The translations under genes and the position numbers were made by a program. Of a stretch of 64,000 nucleotides of DNA, positions 42,450 through 51,053 are shown one piece after another. This stretch comes from Coprococcus sp. Its GTDB lineage: Bacteria > Bacillota > Clostridia > Lachnospirales > Lachnospiraceae. The stretch is taken from assembly GCA_022793995.1 (NCBI GenBank), contig JAAWDY010000011.1, positions 237,596 to 301,595 on the forward strand, in the 5' to 3' direction. How positions within the stretch are numbered: the stretch's first letter is position 1; each line of letters opens with the position of its first letter. The notes under the pieces are model-generated. The model had not been told where the DNA came from, made no database searches, and saw only the letters and a program-made list of their open reading frames with translations.

Positions 42450-44438
42450 TTATTTCTGGTTCCGGAACTGGACCGGCGTCATCTGGTACGCTTTTTTGAA
42501 AAGCCTGTTAAAATGCTCTACATTCTGGTAACCTACAGATATTGCGATGTTCTCCACCGTCATGCTGCTGCTTTTCAGAAGCGCCCTTGCCTTTTTCATC
42601 CGCACCTTCTTCACAATATCGCCAAATGTCATACCCGATTTCTCTTTGATATATTTGGAAAGGTACGGTTTTGAGAGGTAGAATTTTTCAGAGAGGTCGT
42701 CCAGGGACACATCCAGATAATTCTCCTGTATATAGTTCATGATCTCAATCAGCCGTTCATCCTTACATTCCTCGGAATTGTGGATTTCTTCTATTTTATT
42801 CACCGCAACCGCAAGAGCCTGGATGGAGGCTTTGATAATATCCGCATCAATCCCCACTCCCCAGTAGACCTTTCCTTTACAGATGACTCCCACATAAGCG
42901 CAGGCCTTGGAAGAAGAGCCCTTCGTCAAAGAGTGCTCCTCGTAGAAGGTCAGCTCATAGCTGACGCCAAAATACTGCTTGATCGCGTTGCTCACAGCAT
43001 CCAGGCGTCCATTTCCGGTTGCTGTTACGACCCGCTTTCCATTTCCATGGGAAATGGTAGCAGATGCCAGGATCCCATCCTCCTGTTTAAAATGGCACTC
43101 ATCGATCGTAAATACTCCTCTGCAGTTCACGTAATGGTCTTCAAAAATGTGATATACCAATTCTGGGGTGAGCTCTTTATGCGCTTTGTCAGATACATCC
43201 TTTACCAGATATCCGACCTCTTCCTTCATCTTTTCCGGCAGGCTGACGCCAAAGTTCCGCTTCAGAATATAGTTGACGCCTCCCTTTCCGGACTGGCTGT
43301 TGATACGAATCACATCCTTGTCGTAAGTCCTCCCCACATCCTTGGGGTCGATCGGCAGGTAAGGAACCGACCATTTTTCGGTTTTTCCTTCTTCCCACCA
43401 GGCCATCCCTTTTGCGATCGCATCCTGGTGCGAACCAGAGAACGCGGTAAATACTAAATCTCCCGCGTACGGCTGCCTCTCGTATACGTGCATCCTCGTC
43501 AAGTGCTCGTAGGTCTGCCGGATTTCCATCATATTAGAGAAATCGAGTCCCGGATCCACTCCATGGGAGAACATATTCAGCGCCAGCGTGACAATATCCA
43601 CATTCCCGGTACGCTCTCCATTTCCAAACAACGTCCCTTCAATACGTTCCGCCCCGGCAAGCACTCCCATCTCCGCCGTCGCCACACCGCTTCCCCGGTC
43701 ATTGTGCGGATGGAGGCAAAGCGTAACGCCGTCCCTATATTTCAAATGCTTATCCACGTATTCTACCTGAGCGGCAAATACATGCGGCATCGCATTCTCC
43801 ACTGTTGTCGGTATATTGATGATCGCCTTCTTCTCCTTTGTCGGCTTCCATATATCCAAAACGGCGTTGCAGACATCCACCGCATAATCTACTTCCGTTC
43901 CCGGAAAACTTTCCGGGCTGTACTGGAATGTAAAATTCCCGTCCGTTTCATCCGCCAGCTCTTTCAGGAGCTTCGCCCCTTCCACAGCGATCTTCATAAT
44001 CTCTTCTTTACTCTTTTTAAACACCTGTTCCCTCTGGGCTACCGAAGTCGAATTATAGAGATGTACCACCGCATGAGGCGCTCCTTTGACTGCCTCGAAC
44101 GTCTTCTTGATGATATGCTCTCTGGCCTGTGTCAAAACCTGCACGGTCACATCATCCGGTATCATATTCTTTTCGATCAGTGTCCGCATAAACTGGTATT
44201 CCGTTTCAGACGCCGCCGGGAATCCTACCTCAATCTCTTTGAATCCCACCTTCAAAAGCAGTTGGAAAAATTCCAGTTTTTCTTCCAGACTCATCGGTTC
44301 AATGAGTGCCTGATTACCGTCGCGCAGATCCACGCTGCACCAGATGGGCGGTTTTTCAATGTGGTCTTTTTTTACCCAGTCATGGCTGACCTCGGGCGGC
44401 ATGAAATATTGTCTTTCATATTTCGTATAATTCTTCAT
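42450..44438 (-). CDS. leuA: 2-Isopropylmalate synthase fused to a C-terminal AraC-type DNA-binding domain
   Basis: A 662-aa protein. Residues about 30-310 are the DRE-TIM catalytic barrel ([38 protein letters not shown]). Residues about 430-550 are the LeuA allosteric domain that binds leucine (DEDHY-type [37 protein letters not shown]). From residue about 556 to the end is an AraC/XylS double helix-turn-helix, including [27 protein letters not shown] and [27 protein letters not shown]. The enzyme condenses acetyl-CoA with 2-oxoisovalerate in leucine synthesis. Normal long-form LeuA ends near residue 555. The fusion is in frame with no internal stop, and GGAGAGGAAG precedes the ATG. A leucine-sensing enzyme that also binds DNA is the simplest reading; DNA binding is inferred. 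Confidence 0.93.
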   Translation of the reverse strand: MKNYTKYERQYFMPPEVSHDWVKKDHIEKPPIWCSVDLRDGNQALIEPMSLEEKLEFFQLLLKVGFKEIEVGFPAASETEYQFMRTLIEKNMIPDDVTVQVLTQAREHIIKKTFEAVKGAPHAVVHLYNSTSVAQREQVFKKSKEEIMKIAVEGAKLLKELADETDGNFTFQYSPESFPGTEVDYAVDVCNAVLDIWKPTKEKKAIINIPTTVENAMPHVFAAQVEYVDKHLKYRDGVTLCLHPHNDRGSGVATAEMGVLAGAERIEGTLFGNGERTGNVDIVTLALNMFSHGVDPGLDFSNMMEIRQTYEHLTRMHVYERQPYAGDLVFTAFSGSHQDAIAKGMAWWEEGKTEKWSVPYLPIDPKDVGRTYDKDVIRINSQSGKGGVNYILKRNFGVSLPEKMKEEVGYLVKDVSDKAHKELTPELVYHIFEDHYVNCRGVFTIDECHFKQEDGILASATISHGNGKRVVTATGNGRLDAVSNAIKQYFGVSYELTFYEEHSLTKGSSSKACAYVGVICKGKVYWGVGIDADIIKASIQALAVAVNKIEEIHNSEECKDERLIEIMNYIQENYLDVSLDDLSEKFYLSKPYLSKYIKEKSGMTFGDIVKKVRMKKARALLKSSSMTVENIAISVGYQNVEHFNRLFKKAYQMTPVQFRNQK

Positions 44439-44465
44439 TTGCTTCCTCTCCTTCTATCAAAAGCA

Positions 44466-44492
44466 ACGGATACGTATTTGATAAATATCCGT
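44466..44492. promoter_or_regulatory. Inverted repeat in the leuA leader, possible operator or hairpin
   Basis: ACGGATA and TATCCGT are separated by 13 bp, located about 30-55 bp before the leuA ATG. It could be an RNA hairpin or a binding site for the AraC domain of the gene's own product. Confidence 0.4.
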
Positions 44493-44525
44493 CAACTTTC
44501 TTGTCTTTTTTTATTTTCCTCACCT

Positions 44526-44554
44526 ATACTAGCACATCAAAAATAGAAAGTCCA
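44526..44554 (-). promoter_or_regulatory. Predicted promoter of leuA
   Basis: The minus strand reads TGGACT, 17 nt, TAGTAT. Both boxes are imperfect, consistent with an activated promoter. Confidence 0.42.
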
Positions 44555-44582
44555 GCGATAAATTTAAGCAATTTCGTTGATC

Positions 44583-45953
44583 CTATTTGTTCCAGAGACG
44601 AAACTTCAAATAGATTTCCGTCAGTTTTTTACCAACCCACTGCACTGTACGCTCTTTGATTTCCTCTGCTGTTACAAGCGGATCCTCCCGGATCACACGA
44701 CCTTCCAACGAGTAACGTACGCTTCCTACGCTTTCCCCTTTTGCGACCGGGGCGCAAAGCCAGTCTTTTTCCGTCACCTCCACCGTGACCTCTTCATCCT
44801 CCCGAAGCAGTACGTTAAAGGTATCTTCTTTTGTCCCCTCTATGACCTGTACATTTACTTCTTCAAAGAGCTGCCCGTCCGCCGTGATTCCTTCTAGAAC
44901 CGGAATCGGAGAAGTCTCCGGCTTTATGTATACATCGCGGTATTCATAATTTTCCAGCGCGTAAGCCATCAGTTTTTTGGTGTCTGCCCATTTATAACTC
45001 TTATTATTCGGCCAGCCGCATGCAAGAAGCGCCACGACAAACGTTTTTCCGTCTTTTCTGAGCGCTCCCACATAGCAGTATCCTGCGTCTCCCGTAAATC
45101 CTGTTTTTCCCGAAAGTGCGCCTTCCATCATGTCCAGAAATTGATTATGATTCGTACAGGAAAAATTTCTTTTCCCCGAAACGTCAGAAAATCCATACTG
45201 CCTTGTCTGGGTGATCGCCAGAAATTCTTCTGATTTCGGCGATTTTGCAATACAATAGCTCATGATCTTTGCAAGATCCGCCGCTGAAATACTGTGCGTC
45301 CCTCCTTCATCCGTTCCGTCCAGCCCGTTCGGAGTGACAAAATGCGCATTCTCACAGCCGATCTCCTTGGCCTTTGCATTCATCTTATCTGCAAATTCCG
45401 GGACAGATCCTGCGATGTGCTCCGCGATAGCATAAGCGCTGTCATTATGGGATTCCAGCATCAAAGAATGCAGAAGATCTTTAAGGATAAACTGTTCCCC
45501 CTCTCTCATTCCCAAATGTACTTTAGGCTGAGACGCTGCTTTGCCGGAGGCTGTCACCACATCCTCCATATTGCCCTCCTCAAGGGCCAGGATGCAGGTC
45601 ATGATCTTCGTCGTGCTTGCCATCGGCCGCATCGTGCCGCCATCTTTGGAAATAAGGACTCTCTGGCTGTCCGCATCCATCAGGACCGCGGATTTAGCAT
45701 ACAGGCTGCCCAGATCATCCGGAATCTTTTCCTCTATGACGGCTGTTGTCCCATCTTCTGCCTGAACTGGCGGCTCCTCCTTAGCCCGCGCCCTTTCTAT
45801 ACCTTGGCTTTCTCCAGGCGCTATGCAGATACAGACTGCGAAAACTACAGCAAAAAGGAATGCCGCTCCCCTTGCCACCCATCCTTTTGGCCGCTGGTAA
45901 GGCACTCCCTTATACCCTGTCTTTTTATCATCCCGTTTTTTTCTGTCTGCCAT
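44583..45953 (-). CDS. D-alanyl-D-alanine carboxypeptidase (PBP5/DacF type)
   Basis: A 456-aa serine D,D-carboxypeptidase. A hydrophilic N-terminus and one signal/anchor helix (GAAFLFAVVFAVCICIA) precede the peptidase S11 domain with SxxK as STTK, SxN in SHNDSAYAIAEH and KTG in KTGFTGDAG. A beta-rich C-terminal domain follows about residue 340. A last amphipathic stretch (WVGKKLTEIYLKFRLW) probably docks on the membrane. It trims the terminal D-Ala from peptidoglycan pentapeptides. The ATG at 45953 is used rather than the longer ORF. It lies downstream of scpAB on the same strand, as in many Firmicutes. Confidence 0.93.
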   Translation of the reverse strand: MADRKKRDDKKTGYKGVPYQRPKGWVARGAAFLFAVVFAVCICIAPGESQGIERARAKEEPPVQAEDGTTAVIEEKIPDDLGSLYAKSAVLMDADSQRVLISKDGGTMRPMASTTKIMTCILALEEGNMEDVVTASGKAASQPKVHLGMREGEQFILKDLLHSLMLESHNDSAYAIAEHIAGSVPEFADKMNAKAKEIGCENAHFVTPNGLDGTDEGGTHSISAADLAKIMSYCIAKSPKSEEFLAITQTRQYGFSDVSGKRNFSCTNHNQFLDMMEGALSGKTGFTGDAGYCYVGALRKDGKTFVVALLACGWPNNKSYKWADTKKLMAYALENYEYRDVYIKPETSPIPVLEGITADGQLFEEVNVQVIEGTKEDTFNVLLREDEEVTVEVTEKDWLCAPVAKGESVGSVRYSLEGRVIREDPLVTAEEIKERTVQWVGKKLTEIYLKFRLWNK

Positions 45954-46087
45954 AGTACAAAATCTCCCATTTCTCCACAACGGATCTGTTCATTCTAAAA
46001 CCATCCTATGAAAAACCCGGGATAACTATGCCATTTCTTTTGCGCCTAATACAGCATTGCGGATATAACGGTGCTGTACTAGTTACA

Positions 46088-46663
46088 CTAAACCTCCAGC
46101 TTGAGCTGCACTTCATCCTCCGCCTCTTCCTTCAGTGTCTCCATCTTTTCTGCATCGATTCCGGGGAGATCTTCAAGCGACTGTACGCCGAACCTCCGGA
46201 GGAATTCCTCCGTCGTGCCGAAAAGGAGCGGCCTCCCCGGCGCGTCCAGTCTTCCCTGCTCACAGACCAGGTCATATTCGATCAGCTTATTCACGGCATG
46301 ATCGGATTTAACTCCCCGGATCTTCTCAATCTCCAGCCTCGTCACCGGCTGTCTGTACGCGATAATGGAAAGCGTCTCCAGCATCACATCCGTAAGGATA
46401 TACCGTTTCGGCTGTTTGGCGACCCGGATCAAATATTCATACATCTCCGGCTTGGTGCACATCTGAAAAGCATGGTCCAGCTCAATGATACGCACTCCCC
46501 TGTCCTCGCTTTGGTAGCGATCCATCATATTATGTATGATCTTTACCGTCGTCTCTTCATCGTGCTCGATCGCCGCGGCAATTTTTTCCACCTGGACAGA
46601 CTCTCCCATTGTAAAAAGGACCGCCTCTATGATACTTTCCAGTCGTTTGATTTCTTCACTCAT
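46088..46663 (-). CDS. scpB: Segregation and condensation protein B
   Basis: A 191-aa kleisin-associated protein with two winged-helix domains. Family stretches are LESIIEAVLFTMGESV at the N-terminus, LETLSIIAYRQPVTRLEIEKIRGVKSDHAV, and RPLLFGTTEEFLRRFGVQSLEDLP. It forms a dimer on ScpA and completes the SMC condensin that compacts and segregates the chromosome. Its ATG overlaps the scpA stop (ATGA). A 7-bp inverted repeat (TACAGCA/TGCTGTA) lies just after the stop without a T tract. Confidence 0.97.
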   Translation of the reverse strand: MSEEIKRLESIIEAVLFTMGESVQVEKIAAAIEHDEETTVKIIHNMMDRYQSEDRGVRIIELDHAFQMCTKPEMYEYLIRVAKQPKRYILTDVMLETLSIIAYRQPVTRLEIEKIRGVKSDHAVNKLIEYDLVCEQGRLDAPGRPLLFGTTEEFLRRFGVQSLEDLPGIDAEKMETLKEEAEDEVQLKLEV

Positions 46664-47415
46664 TCTTCTTCCTTTTCTATCGACATGATCTGAATCTCGT
46701 CAAAAAGATTCTCCTGCTCGATCTTCACCTTACCCACTTTCATTAATTCCAGGACAGCCAGAAAGGTAACCACTACCTGTACCCTGGACGCCTGTACTTC
46801 GAGCAGCTCGCGGAACGATATTCTCCCTTTTCTGCGGGCATAGTTCTCCACAAACTCAAGTTTTTCAGGAAGAGTCACCTCTTCTTTCTCAATCTTTCCG
46901 TATTTGCTGCGGATCGGATCGATCTTATCCGTCTGCCTGCGAAGCACTTCCTTAAATACGTCGTTTAGTTTCGACAAAGTAAGATCCTTAAGCAGCTCGT
47001 CCAGATCAACGGGTTCGACATATTCTTCTACTTCCTTCGGCAGGGTCGGCGCCTTATATAAGACGCGCTGTCCGTCTACCTGCCTGTCCCTTAGTTCATA
47101 AGACATATATTTGTACATTTTATACTGAAGGAGCTGTTCAACCAACTCTTTACGCGGATCTTCCTCCTCCCCCTCCTCGTTTACCTCTTTGGGAAGGAGC
47201 ATCCGGCATTTAATGTCCAGGAGGGTCGCCGCCATCAATAGAAACTCACTCATGATATTGAGGTCTTCCCGTTCCATGGCCTGGATATATTCCATATATT
47301 GATTCGTGATCTCCACGATCGGAATGTCATAAATATCAATCTTATTCTTATCGATCAAATGCAGAAGCAGATCTAAGGGTCCCTCGAAGACCTGCAGTTT
47401 AACCGGTATTCCCAT
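46660..47415 (-). CDS. scpA: Segregation and condensation protein A (kleisin)
   Basis: A 251-aa kleisin linking the two SMC heads and binding ScpB. It shows the typical start VKLQVFEGPLDLLLHLIDKNKIDIYDIPI, AATLLDIKCRMLLP and a C-terminal winged helix (VVTFLAVLELMKVGKVKIEQENLFDEI). It has its own sigma-A promoter upstream and overlaps scpB downstream by 4 bp. Confidence 0.97.
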   Translation of the reverse strand: MGIPVKLQVFEGPLDLLLHLIDKNKIDIYDIPIVEITNQYMEYIQAMEREDLNIMSEFLLMAATLLDIKCRMLLPKEVNEEGEEEDPRKELVEQLLQYKMYKYMSYELRDRQVDGQRVLYKAPTLPKEVEEYVEPVDLDELLKDLTLSKLNDVFKEVLRRQTDKIDPIRSKYGKIEKEEVTLPEKLEFVENYARRKGRISFRELLEVQASRVQVVVTFLAVLELMKVGKVKIEQENLFDEIQIMSIEKEEE

Positions 47416-47465
47416 GTCATCTCTCCTGACTATATTTTGGGGATGTCTGCTGTTTCCCCTTGGAC

Positions 47466-47494
47466 ATTATACTAGAAAATACCTGTCATCACAA
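47466..47494 (-). promoter_or_regulatory. Promoter of scpA-scpB(-dac)
   Basis: The minus strand reads TTGTGA, 17 nt, TATAAT. Confidence 0.75.
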
Positions 47495-47506
47495 GTGGAA
47501 TCTTTC

Positions 47507-48379
47507 CTACCCTTTTCCCTGCACATGAAGCACGATCAGTTCAGCAGGATTAAAGAGACGAATATTCACCGTGTGCGTCCCCAGCCCTTTGCTTACCACA
47601 ATGACTGTCTCTTCCTCCTGATAGCAGCTTCCGGAGTATCGAGGAAACATCCCTGCCTGCGGATCAATGAGTCCGCCCAGGAAAGGGATGCGCACGATGC
47701 CACCGTGCAGATGGCCGGACAGAACCAGATCCGCACCCCATGCTTTATATACCCTGGCGTCTGCAGGATTATGGGCAAGCACAATATTATAGTTCTCTTT
47801 ATCCGCTTTCCCCAGCCTATCCTCCACATCCTTTATCTGCATCCTGTATGCTTTGCGCCTTGCATAGCACTCCATGGGAACCTCAATCCCGTAAATCTTC
47901 TCCGGGCTTTTGTACCATATTTTTTCACAACTTTCATTGACTAGAAACGTAACTCCCGCTTCCTCCAGCTCTTTTTTATAATCTCTGTACATGTCCCCAT
48001 ACCAGTCCTCGTACACATGGAGCCGCTGCTCATGGTTTCCATTTGCATAATAGACCGGCGCAATCCGAGGCAGCCGCTTCATCAAAGCGGCCGCCTCGGC
48101 AAAGGAACCCCCCCGTTTCCCGATCAGCATATCGCCTGTCACCAGGATCAGATCCGGTCTCTCCCTTTGAATCGCCTCTATCAATCGTCCATTCTTTTTG
48201 CCATATTCGTGATTGTGCAAATCGCTGAGAAATACAATTTTCTGTTCCTTCGTACACTTCTTAAATTTGGAAGTCTTGATCTGATAGTGGACTACTGAGA
48301 AAGACAAAAGTTCACGTATCATTTCCAGACAAGCAAAAACCATAGCCGCAAGAAACATGACTCCCACTGTTTTTTTCAT
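47507..48379 (-). CDS. Membrane-anchored metallophosphoesterase (YkuE-like)
   Basis: A 290-aa protein with an N-terminal signal anchor (VGVMFLAAMVFACLEMI). Calcineurin-like motifs occur in order: KIVFLSDLHNHEYG (D-x-H), LILVTGDMLI (GD), YANGNHEQR (GNHE), IVLAHNP (H) and VLSGHLHGGIVRIP (GHxH). These ligate two metals. The extracytoplasmic substrate is unknown. The ATG at 48379 has GGAGG five bases upstream, inside the longer ORF-track start. It lies 37 bp downstream of the second carboxypeptidase gene. Confidence 0.92.
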   Translation of the reverse strand: MKKTVGVMFLAAMVFACLEMIRELLSFSVVHYQIKTSKFKKCTKEQKIVFLSDLHNHEYGKKNGRLIEAIQRERPDLILVTGDMLIGKRGGSFAEAAALMKRLPRIAPVYYANGNHEQRLHVYEDWYGDMYRDYKKELEEAGVTFLVNESCEKIWYKSPEKIYGIEVPMECYARRKAYRMQIKDVEDRLGKADKENYNIVLAHNPADARVYKAWGADLVLSGHLHGGIVRIPFLGGLIDPQAGMFPRYSGSCYQEEETVIVVSKGLGTHTVNIRLFNPAELIVLHVQGKG

Positions 48380-48416
48380 CTTTTCCTCCATTTTGTATAT
48401 ATTTTGCAGCACAAAC

Positions 48417-49712
48417 CTATACGGTCATCTGTTCCAGTACTTCAAGCAGTGCGCTGAAATACGTTCGTTTTCCCACTTCTTTTTTTGCCAATACGGGGAC
48501 CTCTCCAATCTGCTCTCCATTCAATGTATATACCACTTTCCCGATTACATCCCCCTTTTTGACCGGAGCTTCTGTCTTTTGCATTTTAACCGTCTTTTTG
48601 ATATCACTCATCTTTGCCCCTGTCACATCTATGTATTGGAATATTTCATCTGCCTCTCCTTCCACCTGTTTTTCGACCCCCCGGAATACATCGGCGTACA
48701 CGGTCTTTTCCAATATTTTTTCATCACTGTACCGACTGCATTTTCCGAACCCGTAATTCAGCATAGCAATCGCGTCTTTAACGCGGGTCTTGGAATCCGG
48801 CTCTGCCATCACCACCGCGATCATTTCGATTTCATCCTTTTTCGCTGTGGCGGACAAGCAGAATTTTGCTTTACTCGTAGAACCTGTTTTTAGACCAGTC
48901 GCATATTCATACTGCCGTATCAGTTTATTCGTATTTGTCAATCCAAACTCACTGGAACCTTTGGCTGTCGTGTGGGTGATATTTTCCATCCAGATCATAG
49001 AGTAATCGTGGATCTGCGGGTATTTCGTGATCAGCTCCCGGGACATCAGGGCAATATCCTTTGCAGTAGTCAGATGTCCGTCCGCATCCAGGCCGTTGCA
49101 GTTGACAAAGTGTGTATTCTCCATCCCCAGCCCTTTGGCTCTTTCATTCATCTGCTCTACGAACGCTTCCTCGTTTCCGGCAATCTGTTCCGCCATAGCC
49201 ACACAAGCGTCGTTAGCGCTTGCGACTGCGATACACTTCAGCATTGTATCCACCGTCTGCGTCTCTCCAGGTTCCAAAAATACCTGCGACCCTCCCATGG
49301 AGGCCGCATACTCGGACACAGTGACGGAGTCCTCCAGCTTGATCTGCCCTTGATCGAGCGCGTCAAATATCAAAAGCATGGTCATCACCTTCGTGACGCT
49401 GGCGGGTGGAAGCTGCCGGTCCGCCTCCTTTTCATAGAGCACCTGTCCCCCGGACGCCTCCATAATGATGCCTGTTTCCGCGGAAATGTCCGGTCCCGCA
49501 GAAACGCCGGGCTCTCCTTTTTCCTCATTCCCCTCGTTCTCTTCTGTCTCCTCGTTCTCTTCTGTCTCCTCGTTCTCTTCTGTCTCCTCGTTCTCTTCTG
49601 TCTCCTTGTTCTCTTCTGTCTCCTCGTAAACGACCGTATCCCGAAGAGGCATAGCATAGACTGTCTGTGTGCAAAGAAATGTGCACAATAATACTGCCAG
49701 AAATTTCCGCAT
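48417..49712 (-). CDS. D-alanyl-D-alanine carboxypeptidase with an EENEET repeat linker
   Basis: A 431-aa secreted serine D,D-carboxypeptidase. The signal peptide MRKFLAVLLCTFLCTQTVYA is followed by a highly acidic linker of about 35 residues made of EENEET hexapeptides. The S11 catalytic domain shows SxxK as SVTK, SxN in SANDACVAMAE and KTG in KTGSTSKAKF. A C-terminal beta domain follows. It trims stem pentapeptides. The acidic linker is encoded by five near-identical 18-bp units. The ATG at 49712 with AGAGGAG is used; the longer ORF has no support. It is a paralogue of the carboxypeptidase at 44583. Confidence 0.93.
   Translation of the reverse strand: MRKFLAVLLCTFLCTQTVYAMPLRDTVVYEETEENKETEENEETEENEETEENEETEENEGNEEKGEPGVSAGPDISAETGIIMEASGGQVLYEKEADRQLPPASVTKVMTMLLIFDALDQGQIKLEDSVTVSEYAASMGGSQVFLEPGETQTVDTMLKCIAVASANDACVAMAEQIAGNEEAFVEQMNERAKGLGMENTHFVNCNGLDADGHLTTAKDIALMSRELITKYPQIHDYSMIWMENITHTTAKGSSEFGLTNTNKLIRQYEYATGLKTGSTSKAKFCLSATAKKDEIEMIAVVMAEPDSKTRVKDAIAMLNYGFGKCSRYSDEKILEKTVYADVFRGVEKQVEGEADEIFQYIDVTGAKMSDIKKTVKMQKTEAPVKKGDVIGKVVYTLNGEQIGEVPVLAKKEVGKRTYFSALLEVLEQMTV
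49533..49626. repeat. 18-bp minisatellite (5 units) inside the carboxypeptidase gene
   Basis: Five consecutive 18-bp units starting at 49533, four identical and the fifth with one change, encode EENEET repeats on the minus strand. The unit length is a multiple of three, so copy-number change keeps the frame. Confidence 0.92.
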
Positions 49713-49746
49713 GGCGTAAGCTCCTCTTTTATTTCGTCTGTTACTA

Positions 49747-49776
49747 ATTATAGTACGGAGCAGACAGGAATATGAA
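49747..49776 (-). promoter_or_regulatory. Predicted promoter of the repeat-containing carboxypeptidase gene
   Basis: The minus strand reads TTCATA, 18 nt, TATAAT. The -10 is perfect and the -35 is weak. Confidence 0.42.
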
Positions 49777-49795
49777 TCCTTGTAAAAAACCACGC

Positions 49796-49838
49796 AAAAA
49801 AAGGCCCCTTATCCATATAGATGGATTTTCTGCCTTTA
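49796..49838 (-). terminator. Intrinsic terminator of the carbohydrate ABC operon
   Basis: On the minus strand AAAGGC...GCCTTT encloses ATCCAT/ATGGAT, followed by a run of seven T residues. Confidence 0.85.
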
Positions 49839-49855
49839 TTTTGCTGTACAACATG

Positions 49856-50122
49856 CTATACTTTATTATATTCATTCCCTTTTTCGTTGAACCAATCCAG
49901 CGCCTTGCAGATGCCTTCCTCCGAAAATGGGAATTCCTGTACCACGAATTTCTCCCTGGGAGTCTTATCATAGCAGAAAGGCCCCTCCCATACGGTTCCG
50001 AGTAAAATACTTTCCGTCTCTTTTTTCACCTGTTCCAGCCGGAAATTCATGTTTCCGATACTGCCATTAAACTTCTGTTTTTTATAGAAATTCAGCGGAA
50101 AGAGCTGTACCCGCTTGAGCAT
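49856..50122 (-). CDS. Small conserved-looking protein of unknown function
   Basis: An 88-aa soluble protein ending the carbohydrate ABC operon. It starts MLKRVQLFPLNFYKKQKFNG and contains LLGTVWEGPFCYDKTPREKFVVQEFPFSEEG, then an amphipathic helix KALDWFNEKGN. I have a vague memory of similar proteins following sugar isomerase genes in Lachnospiraceae, but know no function. I prefer the ATG at 50122 with AAGGGTG upstream. The GTG at 50131, which overlaps the isomerase stop, is possible. A strong terminator follows, marking the operon's end. Confidence 0.72.
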   Translation of the reverse strand: MLKRVQLFPLNFYKKQKFNGSIGNMNFRLEQVKKETESILLGTVWEGPFCYDKTPREKFVVQEFPFSEEGICKALDWFNEKGNEYNKV

Positions 50123-50127
50123 GCTTT

Positions 50128-51027
50128 TCACACCCTTGTCTGTTTTGCTTTCTCGAACAATTCGATCAGATAGTTACCCACAATCACCGAGAGTTCCACC
50201 ACATGACTCTTCAGCTCGTTGGGAACGTATCTTCCAAACTCCTGTATCTCATAAGTAAGCTCGCCTTCGTAATTAATATCCGCAAGACCTGCCATCGCTT
50301 CCGCCCAGTCCGTGTTCCCGAAAAACGGGAGCAGATGGTCGTCGCTTACCCCATGATTATCTTGAACATGGACTGCTTTCAGACGGCTTCCGATGCAGTT
50401 CAGGTTCTTTCTGTGAAAACCGCCTGTGAGATTGGCATGGCCGAAATCATAGCACACACCGATATTATCGGAATGGAACGCGTCCGCCAGTTCACAGAGT
50501 TCTCCCATGGAAGAACAGAAAATCCTTTGATATGGTTTCACCTTGTACTCAAAATCATTCTCAAGCGCGATTCCGATTCCCGCTTTCACGGCTTCTTCTA
50601 CATGGGGAGAATAATATTCCACATTTCTTTTCAGGGACACGGACATATCCTGCCCCGCATCGTAGACAGTTCCGGGGTGGGTTACAGTCCATTTGACGCC
50701 AAGCATGCCGGATGCTTCGATGGAACGGCGTATCAGCTCTTCCATCAAGTCGATCTTTCCCTGATCTGTGGTTCCGAATATATCATAATAAGGAAGATGG
50801 GACTGGGTGTATCTCACACCCAGTTTTGCTCCCAATTCTCCCAGCTCATCCACATAGCTTTTCCAGTCGTCATCCCGCATCCGGGACGCTGGATTCATCG
50901 CTTCGCAGAAGTTCAAATCCATCACGCGGTAACCAGCCGCCGCGCACATCTCAATTCCGTAAGCCATGGGGTTTTTCTTTCCCCCGGGGCAAAAGGCGGT
51001 TATATTGGTTGAGGTTGAAAGTTCCAT
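50128..51027 (-). CDS. Sugar phosphate isomerase/epimerase (xylose isomerase-like TIM barrel)
   Basis: A 299-aa AP_endonuc_2/xylose isomerase-like protein. Metal and catalytic residues are suggested by the family stretches YTQSHLPYYD, GVKWTVTHPG, GIALENDFE, VCYDFGHANL, AVHVQDNHG and LTYEIQEFGR. It probably isomerises or epimerises the sugar imported by the ABC transporter encoded upstream; the exact substrate is not deducible. GAAAGGAGAG precedes the ATG. It follows the solute-binding protein gene by 26 bp. Confidence 0.88.
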   Translation of the reverse strand: MELSTSTNITAFCPGGKKNPMAYGIEMCAAAGYRVMDLNFCEAMNPASRMRDDDWKSYVDELGELGAKLGVRYTQSHLPYYDIFGTTDQGKIDLMEELIRRSIEASGMLGVKWTVTHPGTVYDAGQDMSVSLKRNVEYYSPHVEEAVKAGIGIALENDFEYKVKPYQRIFCSSMGELCELADAFHSDNIGVCYDFGHANLTGGFHRKNLNCIGSRLKAVHVQDNHGVSDDHLLPFFGNTDWAEAMAGLADINYEGELTYEIQEFGRYVPNELKSHVVELSVIVGNYLIELFEKAKQTRV

Positions 51028-51053
51028 GGCTCTCCTTTCTTTTTCAAGGACTT

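Noticed and set aside
46014-46085. CCCGGGAT near scpB as a further copy of the alaS operator
   Set aside because: Only part of the palindrome is present and it is not paired or near a promoter.
48972-49691. 239-aa plus-strand ORF with LLVLFCLLVLFC repeats
   Set aside because: It is the antisense reading of the EENEET-coding minisatellite in the carboxypeptidase gene.
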